Of a stretch of DNA of 64,000 nt, positions 33,401 through 44,561 are shown piece by piece; position 1 is the stretch's first letter; the number at the start of each line of letters is the position of its first letter. Origin of the DNA: Branchiostoma floridae. Its lineage: Eukaryota > Chordata > Leptocardii > Amphioxiformes > Branchiostomatidae. The stretch covers positions 18,358,468 through 18,422,467 of the forward strand of contig NC_049987.1 of the NCBI RefSeq assembly GCF_000003815.2, in the 5' to 3' direction. The notes below the pieces were generated by a model. It saw only the letters and a list, made by a program, of their open reading frames with translations. It was not told where the DNA came from and searched no databases. Made by a program: the position numbers and the translations under genes.

Positions 33401-34877
33401 CATAGTTTTTGTTGTACAATATTGTCTCTGGCTGTCATCATACATACAAATAGTTCGTCTTTGGTTAACTGTTTACATTGTGTATCTACATTGAGAGCAC
33501 TGCTAAAAGAATTGCGTATATCACTGTACATGGGACACTCTACTAGAAAATGGACTTCATTTTCTATACGGTTGGAATTACAAAGTGTACAGAGTCTGCC
33601 ATTCGGAGGAGTCCGGTGGTATCTTCTCACTTCAATTTGATCACTGATTCTTAATCTAGCCATGGCTCGGAGATTGTTGAAATTATGTATATTTGAGTAC
33701 TGATCTCTTTTGTAGAGTCCATTCCAAGTCACTATGAGGATTTTTAGGTGATATTTGTAATTATTATTTGAATTACTTTGAATAAAGGAATATCTGAGCC
33801 ACAATAATTAAATTCTGTTTAAAAAACTGACTAAGAAAATACTCATCTATTTGAATTCCTTTGAGTATTTTAGAAACATTTTGAAGGTAACTGTACAAAA
33901 AATATCTTTATTTAGAATAATGATGAAACCTCCGTGTGATTATTTCACAGTTATAAATATTTACAAATATTTCTAAACTTTGCCAAATGGTAAAATTAGT
34001 TTTTTGCCCCCATAAAATTAAGCCCTATTGTTGCATCTGTATATTTGTAGATTTCACTGCTAGGCACTGGTGGATCCTTTGTGGTGGGCCATTGTTGAAT
34101 GGGACCCAACCATACTTTGCAAGGATGTGTGAATTGCTATCTTCCCAGCCAACTGAACCATTTACAAAAAAATGGTAGAAATAGTAAATAATGGTAGAAT
34201 GATGTTATCATTATTCAGAAAACCATAGAAGTATCCAATTCCACGCCATGAATATTTCCAAAGTTTTAAAGGACCAGGGAAAATATTACAAAGTTGAAAC
34301 AGTGCTAAAAACATTTCTGAAGTATCAAATGCCCTAGACATACAATTACAAGACTTTAAATTCAATTCTAAACAATGGCAACAAACATCCGCACGGTGTC
34401 TTGGAATGGACTCTATGCATGTTTGACTTTTTATACGTTCTTAATTTGTTTCCTTGATTTTCGTTTTTACCACTGAAGTTCAGTCCTGAGTAGAATGTTT
34501 GAATGAAAATGTCCTTTAGTCTTTGCTTCGTCGATCTTAAATATGGCTGATCTTCCATCGATACGCCCGAAGATCTCGGATAATGTGACAGAACTTCAGA
34601 TGCGCTTGCTCTAGTTATATTACAAATGGAAAATGTCACTTAGAAGAAGGGGTGACTTTCCAAGGCTTATGCACATGGGGTAGAATTAAGTTATAAGTCA
34701 ACTGTAAGTTGCTTTTTACATTCTGAGAGAGGCTACTTCCATAATCATCAATACGGAAGATTGATTGAAACTAAAATGCGAACTTTTATCATAGAATAAA
34801 TGACTGCACGTACCTTGGGAAATGATGGTAAACTTCACGAATGCAAAAAGACAGCATGCGTTCACAAACGTAACCAT
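24420..34877 (-). CDS. Ig-superfamily transmembrane receptor, multi-exon (one exon missing)
   Basis: Exons read on the minus strand are as follows. 34877-34814 is a signal peptide (MVTFVNACCLFAF...) with donor GTACGT. 31221-31089 is the second half of Ig1 (EDAGDYRC...). 29834-29505 is a full Ig2 (LKCVYTQGYP, SWYNG, VTCRVSQ). 28589-28433 and 27946-27816 are Ig3 in two halves (AAITCQVDSNP, ITWIKLG; DEGTYQCSAEN). 24523-24420 is the transmembrane helix followed by KKKG and a stop. Acceptors and donors are canonical. Phases agree at Ig1-Ig2 (1), Ig2-Ig3 (1), within Ig3, and Ig3-TM (1). The exon for the first half of Ig1 (expected phase 1 to 0) is not visible and could lie in the gap at 31416-31515. 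The TM exon may instead splice onward from a GT before the basic tail. The architecture is that of a cell-surface adhesion or recognition protein of the nectin/kirrel type; no orthologue is claimed. Confidence 0.75.
24970..25283. mobile_element. MITE with AAGGGCACAACCCGCC termini
   Basis: AAGGGCACAACCCGCCGTA at the left and TACGGCGGGTTGTGCCCTT at the right are inverted repeats of about 23 bp around a GC-rich core of about 270 bp. The overlapping open frames (24944-25285) are a by-product. The target duplication is unclear. It sits between the two separated parts of the inverted segmental duplication. Confidence 0.7.
25325..27075 (-). mobile_element. CR1/jockey-group LINE fragment in an intron of the Ig gene
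   Basis: Minus-strand ORF2 remnants in three frames. RT palm is at 27069-26587 (VFLDFTRAFDKVWHSGLL, GVPRGSVLGPLLF, and a mutated FADN where FADD is expected). Thumb and connection are at 26565-26032, and a C-terminal part with a Cys-rich CSCGCRCESIPH...HCPNY motif at 26039-25662. The 3' UTR ends in GCAATAAAAAAA near 25335. 5'-truncated and inactive. It separates 24760 from 27305, which are contiguous in the related segment at 6.2-6.6 kb. Confidence 0.85.
28240..28420 (+). mobile_element. Penelope-like terminal repeat remnant with hammerhead-like motif
   Basis: CTGAGGA (28314-28320), then a hairpin (GGCGAC/GTCACC with one mismatch), then GAAAC (28339-28343) and GTCGGTGG. This is the layout of a hammerhead core (CUGANGA, stem II, GAAA), as found in PLE terminal repeats. 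No RT or nuclease is nearby. It lies in the intron that splits Ig3 of the minus-strand Ig gene. Confidence 0.5.
29078..29429. repeat. 113-bp inverted repeat flanking a sequence gap
   Basis: 29078-29190 and 29317-29429 are reverse complements with only a few mismatches, on either side of the 100-N gap at 29211-29310. They may be terminal repeats of a transposon whose middle was not assembled, or arms of a palindrome. The element lies in the Ig gene intron between 28589 and 29505. Confidence 0.8.
29840..31080. other. intron of the Ig gene, nothing else recognised
   Basis: AT-rich sequence between the Ig1 and Ig2 exons. No further exon, RNA gene or clear repeat is seen. Confidence 0.5.
31985..32270 (-). 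mobile_element. LINE 3' end remnant
   Basis: The minus strand ends with TTGTACCTCGTACAATTGTT and GTGCAATAAAGTTATC, typical of a CR1-group 3' UTR with its AATAAA. It is preceded by a broken coding-like stretch (KFKYIMTCDNPC...). The call rests on style rather than a domain. Confidence 0.45.
32272..33300 (+). mobile_element. CR1/L2-group LINE, 3' third
   Basis: Starts abruptly at GVPQGTVLGPLLF and continues through FADDCLLYVE (YADD-type motif), a stop near 32605, then EYAATVWDPYTKKDKDKLERV...QAARFCTNNYSRD and SYFPRTIVEWN, ending at 33203. The 3' UTR (33204-33300) contains GTGTTACGCCGAAGGGCGGT and ends in a GATACA-type tail. This terminus is the source sequence of the satellite at 23511-23990. 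5'-truncated, one internal stop. Confidence 0.85.
33340..34640 (-). mobile_element. degenerate relative of the 1-4810 LINE, C-terminal part
   Basis: Minus-strand frames match the end of the ORF2 at 1186-4704. RLKDIFIQTF...NKLRTY (about 34580-34430) corresponds to RLNDIYFQNF...NKLRTY. The 33804-33358 frame has the same C-terminal cluster (LCTLC...EVHFLVECPMY) and the same KKREEA ending. Several frameshifts; about 600 bp between the two blocks are eroded. Confidence 0.75.
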
Positions 34878-34879
34878 GT

Positions 34880-36380
34880 TGACGGCAGCCAACTTAAGTG
34901 TGGTCGCTTCTGGATGAACAAGACACTAGCGAAGCAGAAATGTAGTCATGAACGTTAGAGTTCGGCACTGCATAGTGAATAAGCATGTGAGAGTCTAGTC
35001 TGGTGGTTCACTTACTAAGGCCATGTTGATTTGACTATATGGGTGACATCCTCATGGAAAATGATGCGAGCGTGCGAATAAAAAAAGTTGACCTCGTATG
35101 ACTATATGATAATAACGTTAATGACCCGCTGCCATTCAGTGTGTACGGTGTCATAATTCATGGCAGGCTCATAAATGACTTCGTCCGTCATAAAATGTGC
35201 TCATTTTACGACTTGCATATGATCGAAAACGTTTTTGGTGACAAAAAAGGACAAAAAATTGATGCGAGCGCGGATGGCATTCATATGGTTAAAACAATAT
35301 GGCCATAGTACTACTTTTGTATTTGTATGCCGGTACTTAGCCAGATAGGGCATGAATAGGACAATATATAATTCAGTATACACCATACATAATGGATAGT
35401 ACAATGACATTAGTAAAGGTGGCGCACATCTCCCTGTAACAATGAGACCTTGAACTTGAAGGAGTCTGCGAATCTAACAAGTCAACTTTCAAATCTGTAC
35501 GAGGGATGACAATATGTTCTTGGCCTGACTCAAAAATAAGGCGCACAGCTCAAATTTCGGGGCATAATGCTAGATGCCTAACGTTATATACCAATTACAT
35601 AAATTAAGACTTTGATGAAATAAAAAAATGCTAGTTTCTTGGTTGTGAATTCGTGAAAAGTTTGCAATCATTGTGACATATATATCACGTGTGTCATGGA
35701 AAGCTTACGGTTAGGTAAGCATGATGTAGGGTTAGTAGTGGAGAGCATTTTTCTTGAGATGAAGCACATGTGACTAAATCCTTCATTTTATCACTACTTC
35801 GTATTTCATTGAAGAGTTCATAGACAGTTCAGAAGATTAAACTAGAAATGATTATACATATACGACTAATAACAGGAACATTGTTTTTGACGAGTTTGCT
35901 CAGTGCAAGGCTATGTGGCTATTCTTGAATATAGGACCTCCATTTAACAACCTATCCGAGTGACGTTACTAACATAAGCTAGATACATATTTCCACCAGA
36001 GTGAAGTTATATAAAGAAAAGTTGACATTGTGTTAAGTACATTTCCCAGAGGAACAAGATCGGTACTGACGTGACTGGATGTGATCCCGACGACCTCTGC
36101 GTCTGGTTTGGTTTCAAAAATCATGCGAAGACGCCACACTACCGTTGCGACACGACGTTTCAAGACCTCGAGGAAAGTAAAGAGGATAAATATAGTATGA
36201 GCACTTTCCATAGAAGACACGAAGATATGTCACCTCAAGTATAACGCCACACGCGATGAGGCCTAACATAGGGACTTGGGGAAAGGGTACCAACAGGGTG
36301 TTGTGTATGTTTGTCTTTTGGGTTCAGCCTAGCACCAAATACTGTACTATTATATCTTTCACCTCACCTATCCCTTGACC
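34880..36380. other. upstream region of the Ig gene, no further gene recognised
   Basis: This should include the promoter and 5' UTR of the minus-strand Ig gene. An 83-codon open frame on the minus strand (36220-35969) begins with a hydrophobic stretch but shows no domain or supported splice sites, so it is not called. Confidence 0.35.
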
Positions 36381-36434
36381 TTCTAGTGGGTCGTTGGGGC
36401 ACCATGACAATTCGCTTCACCACCATCCTCCATC

Positions 36435-36727
36435 AAAGGGATTATGCGGAGATGACTTTCAATAGATCGCAGCGAAGCGGCTGCTCTACTAGGTACGACA
36501 CCCCGAGCTGCATCAAAGTCGTCTACAGAGGATTCAGCGCCTCGGCCCCGGAGGAGATTGCTCTGCGGATCGAGCGCGGAGTCCGACGGTGTAGTCGGAG
36601 CCCCCGGATGGTCGCCGCAAGTGGCTCTGCCGGACTGCCGAAACAGCCCTACGCCTGCCACTCCGAAGGAGGCGCCACGCGTATCGTTGCTTTCTGAGCG
36701 GGATTCTGACTTATAGGCGTTCAGTCA
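36435..36727 (-). rRNA. 28S rRNA 3'-terminal fragment (pseudogene)
   Basis: On the minus strand the segment starts with TGACTGAACGCCTATAAGTC and AGAATCC, and later has GTAGACGAC, CGGGGTGTCGTACCTAGTAG and GCTGCGATCTATTGAAAGTC. These are the conserved blocks, in order, of the last part of animal 28S rRNA. It is GC-rich compared with its surroundings. The upstream break is sharp at 36727, where the expected 28S sequence stops matching. The following GC-rich bases (about 36380-36434) may be rDNA spacer. The ORFs overlapping it on both strands are not genes. It may be a retrotransposed piece or part of a 28S-derived SINE. Confidence 0.85.
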
Positions 36728-37084
36728 AAATACTATCTATACGACCACAATAATCGAACGAAATATACATTTCTATTGATGACGACAACTCACATTATTG
36801 AAGAAACAGGTAAAAGCTTACAAAGACTTCATGTTTTGACTGGCGTATATACACCCACCCCTCCCTCTACAATGCTTTTAGCTAGAAATGACAATGAAAT
36901 GAGAACTGAACAATGGCTACCTTGTGTTGACAAACGCCAAAGCTGCGTCCAGAACACTCGGATTTGTTTGCAGTTGGTGACGTTCAAAATTCAAACCTAA
37001 GGAGCCCTTCTAAAACATTAAATCTACGCTAGGTCAGACAGAGTTTGTGGACCATAAATGGTCAATCTATCAATCTGTGATACA

Positions 37085-37891
37085 TGTGCAAATACTTGGG
37101 TATATTAATTGACAATCAACTGAATTGGAAGTGACACGTCAAAGACGTCCTTAGTAAGTTAAGACGAGCATTAAGTATTATGAAACATGTCAGTCCCTTT
37201 GTGTCCACATCAGCACTTCGTACTCTATATACAATACAATCTTCCTGCCGTACATCACATATGGAAGTACTGTTTGGGATACTGCACCGGAGCAAGACCT
37301 TCAAAAACTCCAACGAATGCAGAACAGGGCCGGGAAGCTGCTACTGAAGGCCCCCTACAGAACACCCTCGGCCGAAGTGTTGACTCGTCTAGGATGGAAT
37401 AACATCAAATCCATACACAGACACCAGAAGGCGTTGCTCACATACAAGGCTCTAAACAACTTACTGCCAGTCTACGTGAGAAACTTGTTTACATACTGTA
37501 GGGAAAGGTCAACTAGATCAACGCGACAAAGCGAATCCAACCTACTATACTTACCAATGGTCCACAGGGAAGCGTTTCAGAGATCTATAACGTACTCAGG
37601 CACAGTTCTGTGGAATAGTCTGAGGCAGAACTTGAGGCAGGCGCCCTCTTTATCGTCGTTTAAGAACTTGACTCGAAGAGAAATTATGTAACTATGGACT
37701 ATGAGATGGACTGATGTTATGTTGAATACGAAAGTATCTATGGAATGTTATTGTATGTATTGTATGAATTGTATCTTTTCACTGCATTGTATTTAGAAGG
37801 TATTTAGACCTCTGACCTCCTCCACCCTTGAAATCTTGAAAAAACGACTCAGGCCGAATGATGTATCAAGGTTAAATAAAGGTTGAAAAAA
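37085..37891 (+). mobile_element. LINE fragment, RT thumb and C-terminus
   Basis: Broken frames give HVKDVLSKLRRALSIM, then YITYGSTVWDTAPEQDL in another frame, then RMQNRAGKLLLKAPYRTPSA through to the end of a CR1/jockey-type ORF2 at 37691. The 3' UTR ends with AATAAAGGTTGAAAAAAAAA near 37874-37892. 5'-truncated and inactive. Confidence 0.8.
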
Positions 37892-38283
37892 AAACATCCT
37901 CGACAAGACCGTGAGTGTCACGTCGTTTTTTTTTTCCAAACTCTACAAAATTGTTGCCAACTAAATTTGGGGAAAACGCACCAAATTTGATGGCTCCAGT
38001 GTAAGCCATTCTGGCGTTTTGCGACATGAAAGTTGGCGCGAACCTCAAAAGCCTGTAGTGTGGCTATTGCGTGATAGGGTCTTTTCTATATGTTGGCGGT
38101 TGCCGCATGCCGATGCAAGTCTAAAGTGTATTTGTGAGGACTGATGTGTTCTTTTTTTCTATTTTGCTTTTGGGCAGACGAGGACAATGTGACACTGCTC
38201 TCAAGTTTTGTAACTTATATTAACAGTGCCACAAACAGTACAGACAGAAGGTAAATGTAGTCTTTTACCTCCCCAACCGAAGT

Positions 38284-38426
38284 CAGGTTTTCACACCTGG
38301 GTGAAGTGAGGAAGGTCGTGTAAAGTGCTTTTCCCAAGGGCACAACGTCGGGGCACGGCGGGGATCGAACTCAGGACCTATAGATTCAGAGCCGAACACT
38401 CTACCAGTTATGCCACGCCCGTCGCC
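38284..38426 (-). mobile_element. tRNA-derived SINE
   Basis: On the minus strand a tRNA-like head has an A-box-like TGGCATAACTGGTAGAG and a B-box-like GAGTTCGATCC. It is followed by CCCTTGGGAAAAGCACTTTA, a body sequence common to many animal SINEs. The head does not fold into a clean functional tRNA as far as I can judge. The 3' end is not sharply defined. Confidence 0.65.
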
Positions 38427-38635
38427 ACTGATGTGGTTTGTGTAGGAAGAAGAGAGCAAGGGATCGAGAAAGGAGAGAAAGAGAGAACTTTTAAGTGTAA
38501 GCAATAATAAGGTGAGATGTGAACGCGTTGGCTAGTGGAAAGAACGGCACTTAATCTTTGACTTGGGGTCGTAAGCTCTAATAATTCTGTATCCCATGTG
38601 ACATTGATAGGCTGTATCCTCAAAAATAATTCTAT

Positions 38636-38830
38636 TTATTTTATTTATTTGCACATAAAAAAAGGAAATACATAAAGTAAAGATAAATGATACTTAAAAA
38701 CCGTGCGGGAGAGAGGGAGAAGCCAAAAAAGGCTCATAGGAGCCCCCCCCCTAACAACTACTGAACACAATTCGAATAAATGAAATGGAAAACAATGATA
38801 AAAAAAACGAGTATCAACAATTTTCATTTG
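38636..38830 (-). mobile_element. probable LINE 3' UTR and tail
   Basis: Minus-strand sequence runs through a C/T-rich stretch into TATGTGCAAATAAATAAAAT, an AATAAA-type repeated tail typical of CR1-group LINE ends. No coding part remains. Confidence 0.4.
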
Positions 38831-39690
38831 ATACGTATTTCTTTGTCCACGTGAATAGTTGCAAAACAGCAGAACATGCTGTCATTGGAAATAAAATCTG
38901 AATCTGAAGCTCCTAAGATACAGTTTAGTATTATACTCTAGGACTTTCAAAGGTCTAAAGAGGACATCTTACTTTTCCATAACTATGCGAAGGAATACCT
39001 TATCATCGTTGACTACTTTTCATATCTTTGATAAATGACTTGGATGTTTTTTTTTTTCTTTTAACTAATTCTAACCAACGTTTAGAAGTACATTTGCATC
39101 ACCCATGTGTAGCTGAACGCGGTAAAGTTCGGAACGGCGAATAAAGTTTAGAACAAGAAACAAACTGATGCCGATGGAAAAACGTTACTTTTGGCGATGT
39201 CCGTCGTTGTGACGCAGGTAAATTCTCCACTTCGCATACGTCAAACGTGAATGCCGACGTGAATAACAAGAATGTTCTAACAAATATTAACGTCACCTAG
39301 TCTCTCCTTGATGAAAAACAAGTTTCATAGCAGTAATTAGAAAATTCTTGCTCCGTGTTTGACGACAGAGCTTTATTTTATGAAATAACGTTTTACGAAA
39401 ATATCTAGGATGATGGACACCAAAGGCTACAGGTACAAAGATTGCAAATTACAAAGCTTATTAAAAACATCATGTAAATATCAGCCGATGAATACCATAG
39501 ACGTCAGAAGGGTATTGGGTTCTTCATACAAACAGGATGTCATCAACATTTTTTCACGAAGATACCACGCCTCCGCTAATGAATAAATGTAATGTCTTAA
39601 GCCTGTACTTGTCATTGAGTATACCACTACCTGTCTGGTAAACTAGCCAGTAAGAGGCACACCTTTTCTGAATAAGCAGCGTCTTTTTCC
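38831..39690. other. upstream region of GPCR copy 1
   Basis: Non-coding. The last 200 or so bases match the regions before GPCR copies 2 and 3 and end in the same TTTTTCCTATCAG acceptor directly before the ATG, so a 5' non-coding exon probably lies here. Confidence 0.4.
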
Positions 39691-39697
39691 TATCAGT

Positions 39698-41165
39698 ATG
39701 GAAAAAGAAACCGATGATCCGTCAGAAAAGGATAGTTACGACCAAGTTCTATCTCTGGGCTCAACATTTCGCGATCTTCAGACAGCATACCTCATCATCA
39801 GCCTGGTACTGTCGGTAGGGTGCGGACTGCTTCTTATTTTCTTGGTTTGGAGAAAAGACTATTTACAAAGGCCAAGTCATTATTTACGTTGCAATCTAGC
39901 TGTGGACGATATCATCTTCACCAGTTGCTTGATTCCCTTCCGTATCTACGCACTTTTCCGGCTAGATGTTAGCGGGGAACATGCATGGTGCTCGGCAGGG
40001 ATACTGGTAGGGACCCCAACTGTGACATCTATGAGCGGTACGTACCTCATGATGGCGGTAGATCTGTACTATTTTGTGTGCGATCCCCTACACTACCATG
40101 ACAAAGTCACCACAAAACGTGTGTTTGTTGGTATCGTGATGATAAGGGCCTTCTCTTTGCTCTTCGGACTTGTACCAATAGCGTTCAGCGGACTGCCCCA
40201 ATACACCCTGCCATGTGAGATTGACTCAATCTACCGTGTCTTCCCTTCTGCCATTTTCACAACCATTAACTTCATTGTCTTCTTATTCGTCATCTCTATC
40301 GTCATCCCAACGCCGCTACTACCACGTCTTCAAGGAAGCCAGAAGACAACAGGAAAGAGATGAGAACAAAGACTTGTGGATCTTCCAAACCAAGGCATTC
40401 AAGATGATGGCTCCGCAAGCTAGTGTTTGGGCTATCTCCTTCGCCACTGTCATTTTCCAGGCGGCCATGGTAGCGGCTGTGATAAGTAAAGAACAGAAGT
40501 CACAATATGCCGTGATGGTCGCCGACCATGTGTCCATCCTCCTGGTCCTGACGGTATCGTCCATTGCTAACCCCATCATCTACAGCTTTCGGCTGCGAGA
40601 CTTCCGTCGAGCCTGTAAGGAGCTGTGCGCATTGCCAACCAACACCCCACCTGCGGTACCGGCACGGCGGCATCAGGACATGGAGGTGGCCGCCATCATC
40701 GGTCCTGGGTACCGGGAACCGTCCACAGACCTAACGCAAGCTCACGCCTCTGCAGAGCTAGAGAGCCTGAAGCCTTCCGACCAAGCAGAGTGGCAGACAA
40801 CACAGGGAGACATGAGACCAGGACTGGCGCCTCGTACAGATCACCGCGGCTACAAGACCGCTTCACAGCGACCATTCCGGCTGACAGTACGGGCAGAAGT
40901 ACATGCTGAACCAACACCACGTTCCGGAGAGGATATCGCGGTAACTCTTCCCGGACAGATTCACTTAGATGCAGACACCACAGACGTCCCTACATCGATG
41001 GTAGACACCAAGACCGAGAAGACAACAGTGGAGAACACAATGGGACAGTTCGTGATAAAGAAACCACCTGCGCGTCCGAAGATAGCGTGGCAGGAAGATA
41101 TACAAGCCACTGCGACAAAAGGCAACCATGAAGATAACGAGTCACTGCAAGAGAAAACTCCGTAA
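39698..41165 (+). pseudogene. rhodopsin-like GPCR, tandem copy 1, frameshifted
   Basis: The first frame (39698 to about 40310) encodes TM1-TM5 and the second (about 40315-41165) encodes the third intracellular loop, TM6, TM7 and the C-terminal tail. Compared with the intact copies at 47261 and 53264, one extra base in the run CGCCGC near 40313 breaks the frame just after TM5. Read without it, the protein would align end to end. TM4 and the second extracellular loop are the most diverged part (VGTPTVTS where the others have VNPCLLS). It has the same DLY and NPIIY motifs as its paralogues. It is a recent pseudogene, a polymorphic null allele or an assembly error. A splice acceptor precedes the ATG. 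Confidence 0.85.
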
Positions 41166-41899
41166 GAACAGTGACACGAAACGAGACAGTAAAACATAAT
41201 TGGGCAGTTTAGGACCTCCCCAAGAACTTCATTCATGCATGTATATGTGGACGTACTTAAAAGACACAGTTTTGGGCATAGGAAACGTGATTAATTCCGA
41301 CAAGAGCGTGACAAGTGCAGCGTATCATCGCCCCGTCACAAGGGCAGAGGTAGGCTTGTTTGTATATGTACGAGTACTTTATGTTCTCAAGATTGTCTAG
41401 TCACTTGTCATGGTCCACAGTGTAAGGCAAGACGTTGTTTCACAAGTATGGTCCATACAACATGTAACTGCAATACATAGTCTTTAATGTTTTCTGTGAC
41501 TTACACATTGAAAACCTTCATTGTGCATTTTGCCCGAGTAGGGTACGTACAGGTCAGAAAACAGACATGTTTACGAATATACTCATGTTGGTACGAGTAT
41601 TTTAGTCTAGCATATAAGTTCGGTTTCTAATTGCTCCTTGATAGTACTAAAATATAACTTGTACGGAGTTAGGATTATTTTTTTCAAAATTATTGAGGAG
41701 TATACCACTTACTTACTTACTACTCATATATCTAATTATGGGAATTCACTTGATAAGTAATAACTTAACAGTATATTTTTATCACTAACCTCAGATCTAC
41801 AATCGGAAATTAGATCGATCCTCTTCCGTACTTTAGGTACAAATTTGACGATTTTTTTTTGCTCAAGGCTCGGGGAGTCCGGTTATGCTCTCCTTATAA

Positions 41900-43370
41900 T
41901 TCAATTTGTAGTCATTCTCATTCTTAGCTAACGATGGTAGTTCTGCGTCTTACATCTGTAATTTTCAGATATGCCCTTCAGTGTGTTTTTTTTGGTCATA
42001 TTTGTGAAATCCACTAGTGTTTTTAGAACAAAAAGGAGAGGGGGCATCTTATATTGCTTATTTCTAAAGGTGTATTTTTGAAGAGTCGCGATCATGGTCG
42101 CAATATTTAAAAGAATCATTACAGACAAACTGCAGAGTAGCTGCGGTGCACAGAATAAGTACATGTGTCCATGTTTGTAAGAAGAAAAAAAAAATTGGAA
42201 AGATTGCACGAAGATACAAATCTAATTTGTCTATTTCAGTCAATGGTTTGGAACTTTGTAGCTTACCGACAAACTGCAGAACAAATGCGGTGCACATAAA
42301 TAGTATATTATAATTTTCACATTTGTAAGAAAAAAAAGAAGGATTCCCAGAAGATAAAAATTTAGTTTTTTAGAACGATTCCTAGAAGATATAATCTTAG
42401 TATGTCCGTTATAGCCTGGATGTAGAAAAATGCAATGTAATTTCGACGTGTTTGTACCCCAAACTGTAATAGATGTACACAAAATTATATGATTATGTAC
42501 AAGTGCCCACGTAATCATACCGCTTTTCTGCTCACCCATTATACTCGAGAGGCCTACGTGTTGGTATTTTTTAATTACCAGAACGAGGTCATCTTAAATC
42601 GCTTATTTCTACCGGTGTATATCTGCAGACTCGTGGCCTCAATATTCAAAAGAAACCTTACAAACTGCACATGCAGTGCACAGAATAAGTACTTGATATG
42701 TTCACGTTTGTAGAAAGGAAAAAAAAACATTAGAATGTTTTCTAGAAGATATAAATTTAGTTTTTACTTTCCAGTCTGCTTGTGGGAAGAATCATTTGTA
42801 GATTTCAACGTGTTGTATTCAAAACTGTAGTGGATGATTGTACAATTGTACATGTTTTTGTAGTTGTCAATTATAGTTCGAATTCTGAATCAGATGTTTT
42901 CTTAAAACCAAAACGAGTGAGTCATCCATATTGCTTATATCTCCTTGTGTACGTTTCCAGAATCATAGCCATAAATTCAAAATAAACCTACAGACAAACT
43001 GCACATCAATTGCAGTGCACAGAATAAGTACTTGATATGTTCACGTTTGTAGGAAGGAAAAACATTAGAACGTTTTCTAGAAGATACAAGTTTAGTTTTT
43101 CCATTCCAGTCTGGTTGTGTAAGAATCTTTTGTAGAATTCAACGTCTTTGAACCCAAAACTGTAGTGGATGTGCATGCCTACACAAGGGCAAGTTTACAT
43201 GTTTTTGTAGCTGTTCATTACATTTCTGGATCAAAAGTTTTCTTTAAAAAAAAAGGGGAAGCCATTTGCATATTTCTTATATATATATGTTGCTTATTTC
43301 CCCTGAATATCAATTGCAGTGCACAGAATAAGTATTTATGTTCACGATTATGAGAAATAGAATTAGAATG
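41900..43370 (+). repeat. degenerate tandem repeat array (unit about 300-360 bp), spacer 1
   Basis: Each unit contains CTGCACATCAATTGCAGTGC with AGAATAAGTAC, then ATGTTCACGTTTGTA, TAGAAGATACAAATTTAGTT, CAACGTGTTTG and TTTTTGTAGTTG. Units are recognisable at about 42150, 42680, 43020 and 43320. Weaker units continue to about 44150. The same array recurs in spacer 2 (49500-51220) and after copy 3 (55650-57420). No coding function. Confidence 0.75.
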
Positions 43371-44359
43371 ACTCTTAAAAGATACAAATTTGAGATCGGT
43401 CTGTTCATTTGAGTCTGGTTGTACGAAGACCCAAAACTGTATTACACGTACGAGCTTACACGTGTGCAAGCTTCCGGGAGTTTGTAGTTGGCTATTATAT
43501 TTCAGCATTCTGTAGTTCGTAGTTTGTTTTATTAAACGAGGGGGGGGGGGTATTAAATTTACCTATTTTGTACAGGCGTAGCTTTGTGGAGTTTTGGTAA
43601 CATTAATCAAAAGTCCGTTTGTGAGAAAAAAAGAACATTTTAGAACGATTTTTAGAAGATACAAATTTATTTTGTCCGTTTCAGTCTGAATGGAGTAATA
43701 ATTTACTGGCGATTTCAACAATTTTGTACACAGAATTGTAATAGATCCATATACAGTATACCATATACCGTATCCAGATCCGTATACTACAATTCTGCAT
43801 GCTTACATATTTTCCTAGTTGTCCATTACATTTTAGTATTGCTTATTTCTACGTGTGTGCCTTTGCAGAGTCGTGGTAACAATATGCAAAAGAATCTTTA
43901 CAGAAAAGATACCGCAGCATAAAGTACTTATGTTCACGCTAGTAAGGAAACCAAACATTAGAACGATCATTGAGGATGCAAATTTAGTTTGTCCGCTTAG
44001 GTCTGAATGAAATAAGAATTTAATGGCGATTTCAACAATTTTTTACCCGAAATTGTAAAAGGTGTACAAGATTACATGCGGGCATGCTCACAAGTTTTTG
44101 CAGTTGGTCATTATATTTCAGTATGCGTTCTTTGTCATAAACATGCTGGTCTCATTCTGTTTAACGAATTTGATGTTGATACCATTGTCACTTACTATTA
44201 TCATATATATAGTACTGCACTCTTAAAAAGACGAATAAAAATAGCTGTGATACCATGCTCCATCGCTTCAAATCTTGTTTTTGGTGCTTTGCGTGGTGAG
44301 ATTTAAGTGTGAATAAGATGTCATCCATAAAATCTACTTGCTTTGGTAACATACATTCG

Positions 44360-44561
44360 CATAATTCCACCAGGTGCCATTATACCGCCACCTCAAAAAA
44401 CGTTGTTATAGAGGCCTTCTCAGGATTGTCTTCAACACCTAAATATGTGAATTGTATTACATGTAGGATATTTAACATTCGGTGTTCAAGACAATCTTGG
44501 GAAGACCTCTATACTGACTTTTTTTGGAGGTGGCGGTATTATGGCACCTGGTGGAATTATG
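44360..44561. mobile_element. foldback element in GPCR spacer 1
   Basis: CATAATTCCACCAGGTGCCA at the left and its reverse complement at the right begin two arms of about 82 bp with few mismatches around a loop of about 40 bp. It lies within a 1.77-kb segment that is absent from spacer 2. The ORF across it is incidental. Confidence 0.75.

Noticed and set aside
35969-36220. 83-codon minus-strand ORF starting with a hydrophobic stretch
   Set aside because: No supported splice sites or domain; considered as a signal exon but not convincing.
36311-36697. 128-codon ORF (and a 92-codon ORF on the other strand)
   Set aside because: They lie on the 28S rRNA fragment, so the open frames come from its GC-rich composition.
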